Source: an uncultured Oscillospiraceae bacterium (GTDB lineage Bacteria; Bacillota; Clostridia; Oscillospirales; Acutalibacteraceae). Taken from it: a DNA stretch of 64,000 nt. The notes under the pieces are model-generated. The model did not search any database. It was not told the DNA's origin and saw only the letters and a list, made by a program, of their open reading frames with translations. Of this stretch, positions 23,852-33,027 are shown one piece after another (positions within the stretch are counted from its first letter, which is position 1; each line of letters starts with the position of its first letter). The stretch covers positions 124,001 through 188,000 of the forward strand of contig CABUFC010000003.1 of NCBI GenBank assembly GCA_902490735.1, in the 5' to 3' direction. The position numbers and the translations under genes are program-made.

Positions 23852-25408
23852 CTATTTACCTAAGTTATCGGTGATGCCGACGGTTGTGCTGTTGTTATAG
23901 CAGGCAAACATTTCTTCTGTTTTAACCGGTTTTGTTTTTTGGGTAAGAAGGCTTATTACAGGCACTATAACAAGACCGCCCACCATCGCAAAGACTCCGG
24001 AGTATATTGAATTTTTAAATACAAAGTTTAATACGGGAATATTTTCTACAGAAAAAACTTTTAATGAAACCAAAAGTTGAACAATTTCAAGTCCAACGCC
24101 CCAAATAAAGCAGGACACAACCGCCGCTTTCGTGGTTTTTTTCCAATAAAGCCCGTAAATAAACGGAGCCAAAAACGCGCCGGCAAGAGCTCCCCATGAA
24201 ACGCCCATCATTTGAGCTATAAAAATGCTTTTGCTTTTTGCTTGAACTATTGCGATAAATGCGGAAATTGCAATAAATATTACAATGAAAATCCTCATTA
24301 AAAGAAGTTTCTTCTTGTCGGACATAGTCTTTTTAGTGCAGGGATTTATTAAATCCAATGTAATTGTAGACGAGCTTGTAAGCACGAGCGAAGAAAGGGT
24401 TGACATTGAAGCGGACAGTACCAGCACAACTACTATGCCTATAATAAGCGGCGATAGTGTGGTTAGCATTTGAGGTATGATAGCGTCAAAGCCCTCCTCT
24501 TTAACGTCCACATTATAAAGTCTGCCGAAGCCGCCTAAAAAGTAACATCCGCCCGCGACGACTATGGCGAAAAATGTTGAAATGATTGTACCTTTTTTAA
24601 CCGAGTCCTCATTTTTAATGGCATAAAATTTGCCGACCATTTGCGGAAGTCCCCATGTACCAAGAGAGGTTAAAAGCACTACAAACAGTAAGAACAACGG
24701 GTCAGCGCCGAAAAACGAGGCGTATTCCCAGCCGCCGTTATTGCTTGTTGCAAGCTTTTCGGTTGCTGCCATAAGGCCGCCGTTATCGTTAAGGACTGCT
24801 AAAATTACCGCAACGATACCGACAAGCATTATAAGTCCTTGTATAAAATCGTTTAAAGCCGTTGCCATATAGCCGCCAAGTATTACATAAATGCCTGTTA
24901 GCACGGCCATAACTATTACGCATACGGCATAATCAATACCGGAAAATGCGGTGGCAAAAAGACGTGAAAGGCCGTTATAAAGCGATGCCGTATATGGAAT
25001 TAAAAATACAAAAGTTATTACCGATGCTACTATTTTTAATGAAGAAGATTCAAACCGCGAGCCAAAAAAGTCCGGCATGGTTTTGCTTTGAAGATGCTGA
25101 GTCATAACCCTGGTTCTGCGACCGAGTATGCTCCATGCAAGAAGAGAACCTATAAAAGCATTTCCAAGCCCTATCCATGTAGAGGCTAAACCGAAGTTCC
25201 AACCAAACTGACCTGCATACCCTACGAATATAACAGCCGAAAAATACGAAGTTCCGTAAGCAAATGCACTAAGCCACGGACCTACCGAGCGCGAGCCCAA
25301 TACAAAGCCGTTTACATCGGTTGCGTGCTTTTTTGATTTTATGCCAATAACGATCATTACAGCAAAAAACAATGCAATAAAAATTGAAGTTATAATTGTC
25401 GTTTCCAC
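23852..25408 (-). CDS. Sodium:solute symporter (SSS family)
   Basis: 518-residue protein with about thirteen membrane helices, of the PutP/PanF superfamily. Signature stretches include GYAGQFGWNFGLASTWIGLGN and, later, VVLVLSASMSTLSSLVLTSSSTI near residue 335, the sodium-site helix. First gene of the operon with the CoA ligase and MBL enzyme. Substrate could be proline, pantothenate or, by context, an aromatic acid; the sequence does not decide. Confidence 0.88.
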   Translation of the reverse strand: METTIITSIFIALFFAVMIVIGIKSKKHATDVNGFVLGSRSVGPWLSAFAYGTSYFSAVIFVGYAGQFGWNFGLASTWIGLGNAFIGSLLAWSILGRRTRVMTQHLQSKTMPDFFGSRFESSSLKIVASVITFVFLIPYTASLYNGLSRLFATAFSGIDYAVCVIVMAVLTGIYVILGGYMATALNDFIQGLIMLVGIVAVILAVLNDNGGLMAATEKLATSNNGGWEYASFFGADPLFLLFVVLLTSLGTWGLPQMVGKFYAIKNEDSVKKGTIISTFFAIVVAGGCYFLGGFGRLYNVDVKEEGFDAIIPQMLTTLSPLIIGIVVVLVLSASMSTLSSLVLTSSSTITLDLINPCTKKTMSDKKKLLLMRIFIVIFIAISAFIAIVQAKSKSIFIAQMMGVSWGALAGAFLAPFIYGLYWKKTTKAAVVSCFIWGVGLEIVQLLVSLKVFSVENIPVLNFVFKNSIYSGVFAMVGGLVIVPVISLLTQKTKPVKTEEMFACYNNSTTVGITDNLGK

Positions 25409-25451
25409 CGACGTCCCCCACTAACTACTAATAATATAATATAACGGAGTG

Positions 25452-25480
25452 ATTATACTCCTAAATGGGATTTTTGTCAA
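25452..25480 (-). promoter_or_regulatory. Consensus promoter of symporter operon
   Basis: TTGACA (revcomp 25475-25480) and TATAAT (revcomp 25452-25457) with a 17-base spacer, 44 bases before the symporter start. Confidence 0.85.
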
Positions 25481-25499
25481 TGAAAAACAAAATAAAAAA

Positions 25500-25525
25500 C
25501 CGGAAATTTAAAGAAAAATTTCCGG
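25500..25525 (-). terminator. Intrinsic terminator of the feo operon
   Basis: CCGGAAATTT 25500-25509 and AAATTTCCGG 25516-25525 form a perfect 10-bp stem, with a U-rich run on the minus transcript. Confidence 0.88.
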
Positions 25526-25533
25526 CTTTATTT

Positions 25534-25704
25534 TTAATGTTTACCGCAGTGCTCATGCATTGCACAGTGTTCACAGCCACAGCCGCATGAAGAGCGTCCG
25601 GCCGCTTTATCGCGGACAAGCTTTATTACAATAAATACAATAATAGCAATAAGTACAATGCCTATAAGTATAGTCGCAAGATTTTCTTGCAAAAACGCCA
25701 ACAT
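25534..25704 (-). CDS. FeoB-associated cysteine-rich membrane protein
   Basis: 56-residue protein just after feoB. One membrane helix (TILIGIVLIAIIVFIVI) is followed by a short cytoplasmic tail, SSCGCGCEHCAMHEHC, which matches the FeoB-associated Cys-rich family and probably binds metal. A good AAAGGAG site precedes ATG 25704. The stop of feoB is 15 bases upstream, so it is cotranscribed. Likely equivalent of FeoC in Firmicutes. Confidence 0.85.
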   Translation of the reverse strand: MLAFLQENLATILIGIVLIAIIVFIVIKLVRDKAAGRSSCGCGCEHCAMHEHCGKH

Positions 25705-25718
25705 GATTTTTTTCTCCT

Positions 25719-28199
25719 TTATGCTTTTTTGTAAATAACCGATTCTTTATACGGGCGGAACAGCATATATAAAGTAAACACTACAACTGCGAATGCGATA
25801 ATTATACCGAACACGTTACCGCTGCCTACAAACATTTTACCAAGCTGATAGATAACAAATGCCGAAGCATACGCAAATAGTGTTTGATAACCAATTGCAA
25901 ACCAGGTCCATTTTGCGTTGTTCATCTCACGTTTTATAGCGCCTATAGCCGCAAAACACGGAGCGCAAAGAAGGTTAAACACTAAGAACGAGTAGCCGCT
26001 TATACCGGTAAACGCACCGGCTAAGTTTTGATATACGGTGCCGTCGCCTCCGCCATACAGTATGCCCATAGTGCCAACAATATTTTCTTTTGCGACAAGG
26101 CCTGTAATGGACGCAACCGTTGCCTGCCAGTTTCCCCAGCCTAACGGTGCAAATATCCAAGCAATTGCGTTGCCGATAACCGCTAAAATGCTCTTATCAA
26201 TTTCGTCTTCGGAAAGCATTCTAAATCCTTCGCTTGTAAAGCCGAAGAAGGTTGTAAACCAGACAACAATTGTTGATAAAAGAATGATGGTTCCGGCTTT
26301 TTTAATAAAGCTCCATCCTCTTTCCCACATGGAACGAAGAACGTTAGATAAAGTCGGCCAGTGGTATGCAGGCAGTTCCATTACAAACGGTGCGGGATCG
26401 CCCGAGAACATTTTGGTCTTTTTAAGCATAATTCCCGAAACGATAATCGCCGCAAGACCGATAAAGTATGCGCTGGTAGCAACAAGTGCAGAGCCACCGA
26501 AAATTGCGCCCGCAACCATTGAAATAAAGGGGATTTTAGCGCCGCAAGGAATAAATGTGGTGGTTATAATGGTCATTCGCCGATCGCGTTCGTTTTCAAT
26601 AGTCCTTGAAGCCATAATGCCGGGAACGCCGCAACCGGTTCCGATAAGAATCGGTATAAATGATTTGCCCGAAAGCCCGAATTTGCGGAAAACTCTATCC
26701 ATAACAAAGGCTATACGCGCCATATATCCACAGGACTCTAAAAATGCTAAAAGCAAGAACAATACAAGCATTTGCGGTACAAAGCCTAAAACCGCACCAA
26801 CACCGGCTACTATACCGTCTAAAATAAGGCCTTCTAACCAGTCTGCACAATTTATTGCTTCAAGACCGTCGCCAATTAAAACCGGAAGCCCCTTTACATA
26901 AACACCATACGAAGCGGGATCTGGTTCTTCGCCTTTATACTGTTCGAATACTGCTATGGCATTTTTTAAATCTTCATAACTATATGTAACCTCTTCGTCG
27001 GCTAAAGTTTCTTCATCTTCAATAAGATATTTAGCCGTATCGGAAGAAGTAAACTGCAAAGAATAAGATTTAATTGAAGCTATTGCAGCGGCGCCGTCAT
27101 AATCTTCCGCTTCAGCGTCTATGGCCTTAGCAGTTTCTTCACTGCCGTCTTTTTCAAGTTCTATAAACGCATTTATTGTATTCATGGCATCGCCGTATTC
27201 CTCGGCGGCTTCCTCATACTGACTGCCGCCAATACCGAATAAGTGCCAACCGTCGCCGAAAAGATTGTCGTTAACCCAGTCGGTCGCCGCAGTACCTACG
27301 GTTACCATAGATATATAATACACCAAAAACATCACAACTGCAAATATCGGAAGTCCAAGCCAGCGGTTTGTAACCACTTTATCTATTTTATCGGAAGTGG
27401 ATACTTTGCCGGATTTCTTTTTAATACAGGTTTTCATTAGATTGCCAATATAAATATAGCGCTCGTTTGTGATGATTGATTCAGCGTCGTCGTCAAGCTC
27501 TTTTTCGGCCGCCTTAATATCCTCATCAATATGTGCAAGAACATCCGATGAAATTTTTAAAAGCTCAAGCACTTTGGCATCTCGTTCGAATATTTTTATT
27601 GCATACCATCTTTGCTGTTCAAGGGGCATTTCGTGGACAGCCGCTTCTTCAATATGTGCAATGGCATGCTCGACTACTCCTGAAAAAGTATGCTGAGGAA
27701 GCGTCTTTTCGTTATTTGCGGCGTTAATTGCCTTATCTACCGCTTCTTTTATGCCGGTACCCTTTAAAGCAGATATCTCAACAACATTGCATCCGAGATT
27801 ACGGCTTAATTCGTGAATATTAATTTTGTCGCCGCTTTTATTAACTACATCCATCATGTTAACAGCCACAACCACCGGTATTCCCAGTTCTGTGAGCTGT
27901 GTCGTAAGATAAAGGTTACGCTCGAGATTTGTTCCGTCAACTATATTCAGTATAGCGTCGGGCCGCTCGTTAATTAAATAGTTTCTTGCTATAACCTCTT
28001 CAAGTGTATAAGGAGAAAGCGAATAAATACCCGGCAGATCTATAATTGTTACGCCGTCGTGTTTTTTTAATTTGCCTTCTTTTTTTTCAACCGTAACGCC
28101 CGGCCAGTTACCAACAAACTGGTTAGAGCCGGTAAGTGCATTAAATAGCGTGGTTTTACCGCTGTTTGGATTGCCCGCAAGAGCAATTTTAATACTCAT
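25719..28199 (-). CDS. feoB: Ferrous iron transporter FeoB
   Basis: 826-residue inner-membrane Fe(II) permease with an N-terminal GTPase domain (G1 GNPNSGKTT, G3 DLPGIYSLSP, G4 NMMDV), a helical regulatory domain and paired Gate-type membrane segments (GTGCGVPGIMASRTIENERDRRMT; IPCGAKIPF). An acidic insertion of about 120 residues lies between the first and second membrane helices (roughly residues 310-430), making it longer than usual. The feoA genes lie immediately upstream. Confidence 0.96.
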   Translation of the reverse strand: MSIKIALAGNPNSGKTTLFNALTGSNQFVGNWPGVTVEKKEGKLKKHDGVTIIDLPGIYSLSPYTLEEVIARNYLINERPDAILNIVDGTNLERNLYLTTQLTELGIPVVVAVNMMDVVNKSGDKINIHELSRNLGCNVVEISALKGTGIKEAVDKAINAANNEKTLPQHTFSGVVEHAIAHIEEAAVHEMPLEQQRWYAIKIFERDAKVLELLKISSDVLAHIDEDIKAAEKELDDDAESIITNERYIYIGNLMKTCIKKKSGKVSTSDKIDKVVTNRWLGLPIFAVVMFLVYYISMVTVGTAATDWVNDNLFGDGWHLFGIGGSQYEEAAEEYGDAMNTINAFIELEKDGSEETAKAIDAEAEDYDGAAAIASIKSYSLQFTSSDTAKYLIEDEETLADEEVTYSYEDLKNAIAVFEQYKGEEPDPASYGVYVKGLPVLIGDGLEAINCADWLEGLILDGIVAGVGAVLGFVPQMLVLFLLLAFLESCGYMARIAFVMDRVFRKFGLSGKSFIPILIGTGCGVPGIMASRTIENERDRRMTIITTTFIPCGAKIPFISMVAGAIFGGSALVATSAYFIGLAAIIVSGIMLKKTKMFSGDPAPFVMELPAYHWPTLSNVLRSMWERGWSFIKKAGTIILLSTIVVWFTTFFGFTSEGFRMLSEDEIDKSILAVIGNAIAWIFAPLGWGNWQATVASITGLVAKENIVGTMGILYGGGDGTVYQNLAGAFTGISGYSFLVFNLLCAPCFAAIGAIKREMNNAKWTWFAIGYQTLFAYASAFVIYQLGKMFVGSGNVFGIIIAFAVVVFTLYMLFRPYKESVIYKKA

Positions 28200-28242
28200 G
28201 TTTTTTCCTCTCTTCTTTGAAGCTTAAAATTTTTGTAAACAA

Positions 28243-28464
28243 TTATTCAACTTCAATTATATTAGCGTCTGCTTTTCTGATGCTAAGCTCATATCCACGA
28301 ACCGTTACTTCTACAGGATCGCCAAGCGGAGCTACTTTTCGTACAAAAACCGAAACACCCTTAGTAATCCCCATATCCATAATCCGCCTTTTTACGGCGC
28401 CTTCGCCGTGAATTTTTACAACGGACACCGTATCACCAATCTTTGTTTCACGCAATGTTTTCAT
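28243..28464 (-). CDS. feoA: FeoA ferrous iron transport protein (second copy)
   Basis: 73-residue SH3-like FeoA domain that regulates the FeoB GTPase. Conserved elements: KRRIMDMGITKGVSVFV, then PLGDPVEVTVRGYELSIRK. Sits between the other feoA and feoB, with 12 bases to the former. Two feoA copies preceding feoB are common in clostridia; this one is the more canonical. Confidence 0.93.
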   Translation of the reverse strand: MKTLRETKIGDTVSVVKIHGEGAVKRRIMDMGITKGVSVFVRKVAPLGDPVEVTVRGYELSIRKADANIIEVE

Positions 28465-28476
28465 GCTTTCTCCCCC

Positions 28477-28689
28477 TTATATTAATATTTTTTGTGCCAT
28501 TTCGCGGCTTACGGCTACTCTTGAGCCTTTTACGTCAACTATTATGTTGCCGCCAATATCCGCAACAATCCGCACGCTTCCGCCTACTACAAATCCCAAT
28601 GTTTCAAGGTGCTTTTTTATTTCGTCATTGCCTCCGATTTTACGGATTATATTATCCGCACCGACATCGGCAAAATTTAGTGGCATCAT
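28477..28689 (-). CDS. feoA: FeoA ferrous iron transport protein (first copy)
   Basis: 70-residue FeoA-domain protein (IKKHLETLGFVVGGSVRIV, VKGSRVAVSREMAQKI). I set the start to ATG 28689, preceded by GGA five bases upstream. An in-frame ATG at 28731 overlaps the -10 box and operator of the feo promoter, so it cannot be a start. First gene of the feoA-feoA-feoB-Cys-rich operon. Confidence 0.9.
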   Translation of the reverse strand: MMPLNFADVGADNIIRKIGGNDEIKKHLETLGFVVGGSVRIVADIGGNIIVDVKGSRVAVSREMAQKILI

Positions 28690-28710
28690 ACTATTCCTGC
28701 TTTCTTTAAA

Positions 28711-28758
28711 GTTAGTCTTGGCTAACTTCATTATAGTTAGCTGGGGCTAACTTGTCAA
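28711..28758 (-). promoter_or_regulatory. feo promoter with tandem DtxR/Fur-type palindromes
   Basis: A perfect TTGACA (revcomp 28753-28758), 17-base spacer and TATAAT (revcomp 28730-28735). The spacer is filled by the palindrome GTTAG-6-CTAAC at 28736-28751; a second copy with the same arms, GTTAG-6-CTAAC at 28711-28726, lies just downstream of the -10. Their 25-bp offset fits an iron-dependent repressor blocking polymerase. Confidence 0.85.
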
Positions 28759-28806
28759 GCATTTTTTTAATAATTATTAAAGAAATATAAACTATATGCT
28801 TTTTTC

Positions 28807-28835
28807 TTGAAAACTTGTATGTTTTTTGATATAAT
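28807..28835 (+). promoter_or_regulatory. Promoter of the DtxR-family regulator
   Basis: TTGAAA 28807-28812, 17-base spacer, TATAAT 28830-28835. A GGGAG ribosome site follows at about 28850. Confidence 0.8.
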
Positions 28836-28862
28836 AAAAAAAATCAGAAGGGAGCCTTATAT

Positions 28863-29225
28863 ATGCAGGAATCCGGCGAGATGTATTTAGAGAATATTTT
28901 AATATTAAGCAAAAATAATAATAATGTGCGATCGATTGATATTGCCGAAAAAATGGGCTTTTCAAAGCCTTCTGTAAGCAGAGCAATGGCGCTATTAAAA
29001 AACGATGATTGCATAACAATAGATAATCTCGGACATATTTTTTTAACAGAAAAAGGGAAAAACATAGCAGAAAAAATTTACGAGCGGCATGTTCTTTTAA
29101 CCAAAATATTAATGAATTTAGGGGTAGATGAAAAAACGGCGACCGAGGATGCCTGCAAAATCGAGCACGATATTAGCGATACTTCTTTTGAAGCTATGAA
29201 AGCTCATCTAAAAAACTATAAATAA
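28863..29225 (+). CDS. Iron/manganese-dependent transcriptional regulator, DtxR/MntR family
   Basis: 120-residue short member of the DtxR family. The N-terminal winged helix (SGEMYLENILILSK, SIDIAEKMGFSKPSVSRAMALLK) is followed by the dimerisation helices with metal ligands in ERHVLLTKIL, DACKIEHDIS. It lacks the SH3-like third domain of DtxR, as MntR does. Divergent from the feo operon, with the twin palindromes between them, so it is the obvious candidate repressor of iron uptake. Direct metal specificity cannot be told. Confidence 0.88.
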   Translation: MQESGEMYLENILILSKNNNNVRSIDIAEKMGFSKPSVSRAMALLKNDDCITIDNLGHIFLTEKGKNIAEKIYERHVLLTKILMNLGVDEKTATEDACKIEHDISDTSFEAMKAHLKNYK

Positions 29226-29230
29226 TTTGC

Positions 29231-29249
29231 GGCAGGGCTAAGCCCTGCC
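29231..29249 (+). other. Hairpin between regulator and ABC exporter
   Basis: GGCAGGG 29231-29237 and CCCTGCC 29243-29249, 7-bp stem, no U tract. Probably an RNA stabiliser or a weak attenuator between cotranscribed genes. Confidence 0.5.
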
Positions 29250-29275
29250 TAAATATTTAAGGACGGAATATTATT

Positions 29276-31990
29276 ATGTTAGAAATAAAGAATATTTCAA
29301 AAAAATATGTAACCGGCGGGTTTGTACAAACAGCTCTTGACGATTTGTCTCTAAATTTACGGGATAATGAATTTGTTGCGATTTTGGGACCGAGTGGTTC
29401 AGGCAAAACTACCCTTTTAAATATTATCGGCGGACTTGACCGGTATGACAGCGGTGACCTTATAATTAACGGCATTTCCACCAAAGAGTATAAGGACAAA
29501 GCCTGGGATTCATACCGCAACCACACCATAGGCTTTGTTTTTCAAAGTTATAATCTTATACCTCACCAATCGGTATTATCGAATGTTGAGTTGGCTTTAA
29601 CAATTTCGGGAATTAAAAAAAGTGACCGCCGCAAAAAGGCAAAAAAGGCTCTTGAAGAAGTAGGCCTTAAAGATCAAATGTATAAAAGACCGAATCAGCT
29701 ATCGGGCGGGCAGATGCAGCGTGTGGCAATTGCAAGAGCGCTTGTAAATGACCCGGAAATACTACTTGCCGACGAGCCGACGGGAGCACTTGACACAGCT
29801 ACGAGCATTCAGGTTATGGATCTATTAAAAGAGGTTGCCAAAAAAAGGCTTGTTGTTATGGTTACTCACAATCCCGCGCTGGCAGAAAAATATGCTACAC
29901 GAACGGTTAATATTAAGGACGGTAAAATTACTGACGATTCTAATCCATATACAAAAGAAGAAACCGCAGAAGAGCCAAAAAATAAACGTCTTGGAAAGAC
30001 TTCAATATCATTTTTTACTGCATTAGCTTTAAGCTTTAACAATTTAAGAACCAAAAAAGGAAGGACTATACTAACCTCGTTTGCAGGCTCTATCGGCATT
30101 ATAGGAATAGCGTTAATACTATCGCTTTCCAATGGAGTAAACGCATATATCGACAGTATTCAAAAAAGCACTATGATCTCCTACCCTATCACGATTGACG
30201 CGCAAAGCCTTGATTTATCTTCGATTATAAAATCGCAAATGAAAAATGCGGAAAAGAGAAACGGCGAGCCCGATCACAGTCTTGATAAGGTATATTCAAA
30301 CGGCGACGGCCTTGAAAGGGCGTCCTCCTTTACCACCAGCATAAAGGAAAACAATTTAACAAAGTTTAAAAAATATCTTGATAACCCCGATAGCGAAATT
30401 AATCAGTACATCGGTGAAAACGGAATTGTATATTCGTACGACACAAAATTCTCGGTTTACACAAAAGATCCGGACGGCGTGCTTATTAATACAGACGGCA
30501 GCGAATTTGAGTCCGAGCAATTTGCGGAAAACTTCCCTGTAACCAACCGCATGATGAACACAGTAGGCGGAACATCTAATTATGAGCAGCTTTTACCCGG
30601 CAATAATATGCTTATAAGCAACGCGGTAACCGAAAACTACACAGTGCTTTCCGGACACTGGCCAAAAAATTACGATGAAGTGGTAATTGTACTTGATAAA
30701 AACAACGAGATTGCCACAAGCACTCTTTACGAGCTTGGATATTTGCCGTCTAAAGAGTACAAAGAGATAATTCAAAAAATAAACGACGGCGAAGAAATCC
30801 ACATTTCACAAAAAAACTGGACCTATGAAGACTTTTTAAACAAGACCCTTTATTTAATACCGGCTTCGGACAATTATGTGAAGGAAACAAGCGGGTATTT
30901 TAAAAACATTTCGAACGATAAAAACGAAATAGAAAAACTTACAAAAAGTGCATTGCAGCTAAAAATAGTCGGCATTATAAAGCCCAACAGTGACGCCGAT
31001 TATTCAAATATCCAAAACGCCGTAGCCTACACCAAAGCGCTAACAGATTATTTAATTAATTACTCAAAAGAAAGCGCGGTCGTAAAGGCGCAGGAAGAAA
31101 ATCCCGATATTAATATTTTAAGCGGACTTAAATTTGCACCGGCAGATGACAGCGAGAAAATTTCCGATGTTAAAAAATACTTAAAAAATCTCGGCATTAC
31201 CGAAAAAGCAAAACTTTGCAAGGAATTGTTTGCTTCTGCTTATAAAGACAATAAGGAAATGTCCGCAAGAATAGAGCTTATGGACGAATCGGCTTTAGCA
31301 GCGGCGCTCGATTCATATTTAAAAACCGCACAAAAGGATGTTTATCTTTCAATTTACGAGCAATATATTTCCACCGGCACACTTAACGACAATTTATCCG
31401 AATTCGGCGTTGTAAGTCTTGACGCTCCGTCGTCGATAAGCATTTATACAGACAGTTTTGAAAACAAAGGCAAAATATCCGACTGCATTGATAATTATAA
31501 CGAATCCGCCGGCGAAGACGACAAAATAACCTACACCGATTATGTCGGACTTTTAATGTCATCGATTACTACAATAATAAACGTTATATCTTACGTGCTT
31601 ATAGCTTTTGTAGCGGTATCCTTAATTGTATCGTCAATTATGATTGGGATAATCACCTATATTTCTGTACTTGAGCGTACTAAAGAGATAGGTATTTTAA
31701 GGGCGCTCGGTGCTTCAAAGCACAATATATCACAAGTGTTTAATGCCGAAACGATAATTATCGGTCTTCTTGCAGGGATTATTGGAATAGGGGTAACACT
31801 GTTGCTTCTAATACCGGGCAATGAAGTAATTCATACGCTTACCGGATCGAATGATATCAATGCGGCGCTTCCAATAGCGCACGGTGCTGTTTTAGTTGTT
31901 TTAAGTGTAATTCTTACATTAATCGGAGGACTAATACCTTCGAAAAAAGCCGCAAAAAAAGATCCCGTAACAGCCCTTAGAACAGAATAA
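29276..31990 (+). CDS. MacB-like ABC transporter, fused ATPase and FtsX-type permease
   Basis: 904-residue protein. The N-terminal ABC domain (residues 1-225) has Walker A GPSGSGKTT, signature LSGGQMQRVAIARAL and Walker B LLADEPTGAL. A cytoplasmic linker leads to the first membrane helix (near 265), a large extracellular domain (about 285-770), then three FtsX-family helices near the C-terminus with ERTKEIGILRALGASKHNI. This layout is typical of Firmicute exporters of peptides or surface components. No separate membrane-fusion protein is next to it. It follows the DtxR regulator in the same direction. Confidence 0.9.
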   Translation: MLEIKNISKKYVTGGFVQTALDDLSLNLRDNEFVAILGPSGSGKTTLLNIIGGLDRYDSGDLIINGISTKEYKDKAWDSYRNHTIGFVFQSYNLIPHQSVLSNVELALTISGIKKSDRRKKAKKALEEVGLKDQMYKRPNQLSGGQMQRVAIARALVNDPEILLADEPTGALDTATSIQVMDLLKEVAKKRLVVMVTHNPALAEKYATRTVNIKDGKITDDSNPYTKEETAEEPKNKRLGKTSISFFTALALSFNNLRTKKGRTILTSFAGSIGIIGIALILSLSNGVNAYIDSIQKSTMISYPITIDAQSLDLSSIIKSQMKNAEKRNGEPDHSLDKVYSNGDGLERASSFTTSIKENNLTKFKKYLDNPDSEINQYIGENGIVYSYDTKFSVYTKDPDGVLINTDGSEFESEQFAENFPVTNRMMNTVGGTSNYEQLLPGNNMLISNAVTENYTVLSGHWPKNYDEVVIVLDKNNEIATSTLYELGYLPSKEYKEIIQKINDGEEIHISQKNWTYEDFLNKTLYLIPASDNYVKETSGYFKNISNDKNEIEKLTKSALQLKIVGIIKPNSDADYSNIQNAVAYTKALTDYLINYSKESAVVKAQEENPDINILSGLKFAPADDSEKISDVKKYLKNLGITEKAKLCKELFASAYKDNKEMSARIELMDESALAAALDSYLKTAQKDVYLSIYEQYISTGTLNDNLSEFGVVSLDAPSSISIYTDSFENKGKISDCIDNYNESAGEDDKITYTDYVGLLMSSITTIINVISYVLIAFVAVSLIVSSIMIGIITYISVLERTKEIGILRALGASKHNISQVFNAETIIIGLLAGIIGIGVTLLLLIPGNEVIHTLTGSNDINAALPIAHGAVLVVLSVILTLIGGLIPSKKAAKKDPVTALRTE

Positions 31991-31992
31991 TA

Positions 31993-32018
31993 AAAAGCAG
32001 GTTTTAAACCTGCTTTTT
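31993..32018. terminator. Bidirectional terminator between ABC exporter and ohrR
   Basis: GCAGGT-type arm 31997-32004 pairs with AAACCTGC 32006-32013, flanked by A and T runs, ending at the ohrR stop. Confidence 0.8.
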
Positions 32019-32441
32019 TTATCCTATAATCTTATAAAGAATATTGTATAAATTTATAGCTTCGCTTTCGCTTAAATCCATGCATCCGGCAATTTCTGAC
32101 GGGACATTCAATGCTGCATCACGAAGTTTCAGTCCTTTGTCGGTGATTGTAACTTCTAAAAATCTCTCGTCTTCGTTTGATCTTTTGCGACTTAAAAATC
32201 CCTTTTTTTCAAGACTTTTTAGTAGTGGCGTTAACGTGCCGCTATCAAGGTATAACATTTCGCCAAGTTCTTTAACGCTAAGCTTTTCGTATTCCCATAA
32301 AGCCAATAATGTAATATACTGCGTATAGGTTAAATCAAGCTTTTTTAATAATGGCCGGTATTTTTTTACTACCTGTCTTGATGCCGCATACAAAGGAAAG
32401 CAAATCTGGTTTTTTAGTTTAAGCGCCTCATACTTATCCAT
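32019..32441 (-). CDS. ohrR: OhrR-type MarR family peroxide-sensing repressor
   Basis: 140-residue MarR-fold regulator. The N-terminus, LKNQICFPLYAASR, matches the OhrR/MgrA reactive-cysteine motif (about Cys15), and the recognition segment (YLDSGTLTPLLKSLEKKGF) is intact. With the neighbouring peroxidase it would respond to organic hydroperoxides. It is the second gene of the gpx-ohrR operon (17 bases apart) and so is likely autoregulated through the boxes upstream of gpx. Confidence 0.87.
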   Translation of the reverse strand: MDKYEALKLKNQICFPLYAASRQVVKKYRPLLKKLDLTYTQYITLLALWEYEKLSVKELGEMLYLDSGTLTPLLKSLEKKGFLSRKRSNEDERFLEVTITDKGLKLRDAALNVPSEIAGCMDLSESEAINLYNILYKIIG

Positions 32442-32458
32442 CGCAATTTCCCTTTATT

Positions 32459-33001
32459 TTATAGAAGCTCGGCTACCTTTTTAGCAAGGTCTTCCATAGA
32501 ATCGGTAGGTTCAAAGCGCGCGGCAATATTCCCTTCGCGATCGATTACAAATTTAGTAAAATTCCATTTTATATTGCCGTTGTTCTTAAAATCTTTATCC
32601 ATTTTTTTAGCAACCGCATTCATGGCCATGGCTTTAACACCCTTGCCAAAACCTTTAAAGCTTGTATTAGATGTTAGGTACTTAAACAGTGGATCTGCAT
32701 TTTCGCCGTTACAATCAATTTTTGCAAATTGCGGGAAGGTTATGCCAAAACGTCCGGTGCAAAACGTATGAATTTCTTCATCGGTGCCCGGTGCCTGATT
32801 CATAAACTGATTGCAAGGAAAATCGAGTATTTCAAGCCCTTGCTCTTTATATTTAACATATAATTCCTGAAGCGGCGTGTATTGCGGCGTAAAACCACAA
32901 CCTGTTGCAGTATTGACAATAATTAGCACCTTTCCCTTATAATCGCTAAGTGGTACAGTCTGTCCGTCTCTTGCTTTTACACTAAAATCATAAATACTCA
33001 T
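32459..33001 (-). CDS. gpx: Glutathione peroxidase family protein (thiol peroxidase, Cys-type)
   Basis: 180-residue thioredoxin-fold peroxidase. The catalytic Cys replaces selenocysteine in NTATGCGFTPQY, and the conserved FPCNQF, plus Trp-Asn in IKWNFTKFV, complete the tetrad. Clostridial members use thioredoxin rather than glutathione. First gene of an operon with ohrR, under two OhrR-like boxes. Confidence 0.92.
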   Translation of the reverse strand: MSIYDFSVKARDGQTVPLSDYKGKVLIIVNTATGCGFTPQYTPLQELYVKYKEQGLEILDFPCNQFMNQAPGTDEEIHTFCTGRFGITFPQFAKIDCNGENADPLFKYLTSNTSFKGFGKGVKAMAMNAVAKKMDKDFKNNGNIKWNFTKFVIDREGNIAARFEPTDSMEDLAKKVAELL

Positions 33002-33027
33002 AATAACACCCCTTAAATTAAATTTGG

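Noticed and set aside
26038..26901. 287-codon open frame antisense to feoB
   Set aside because: Shadow of a conserved gene; low-complexity product with no domain.
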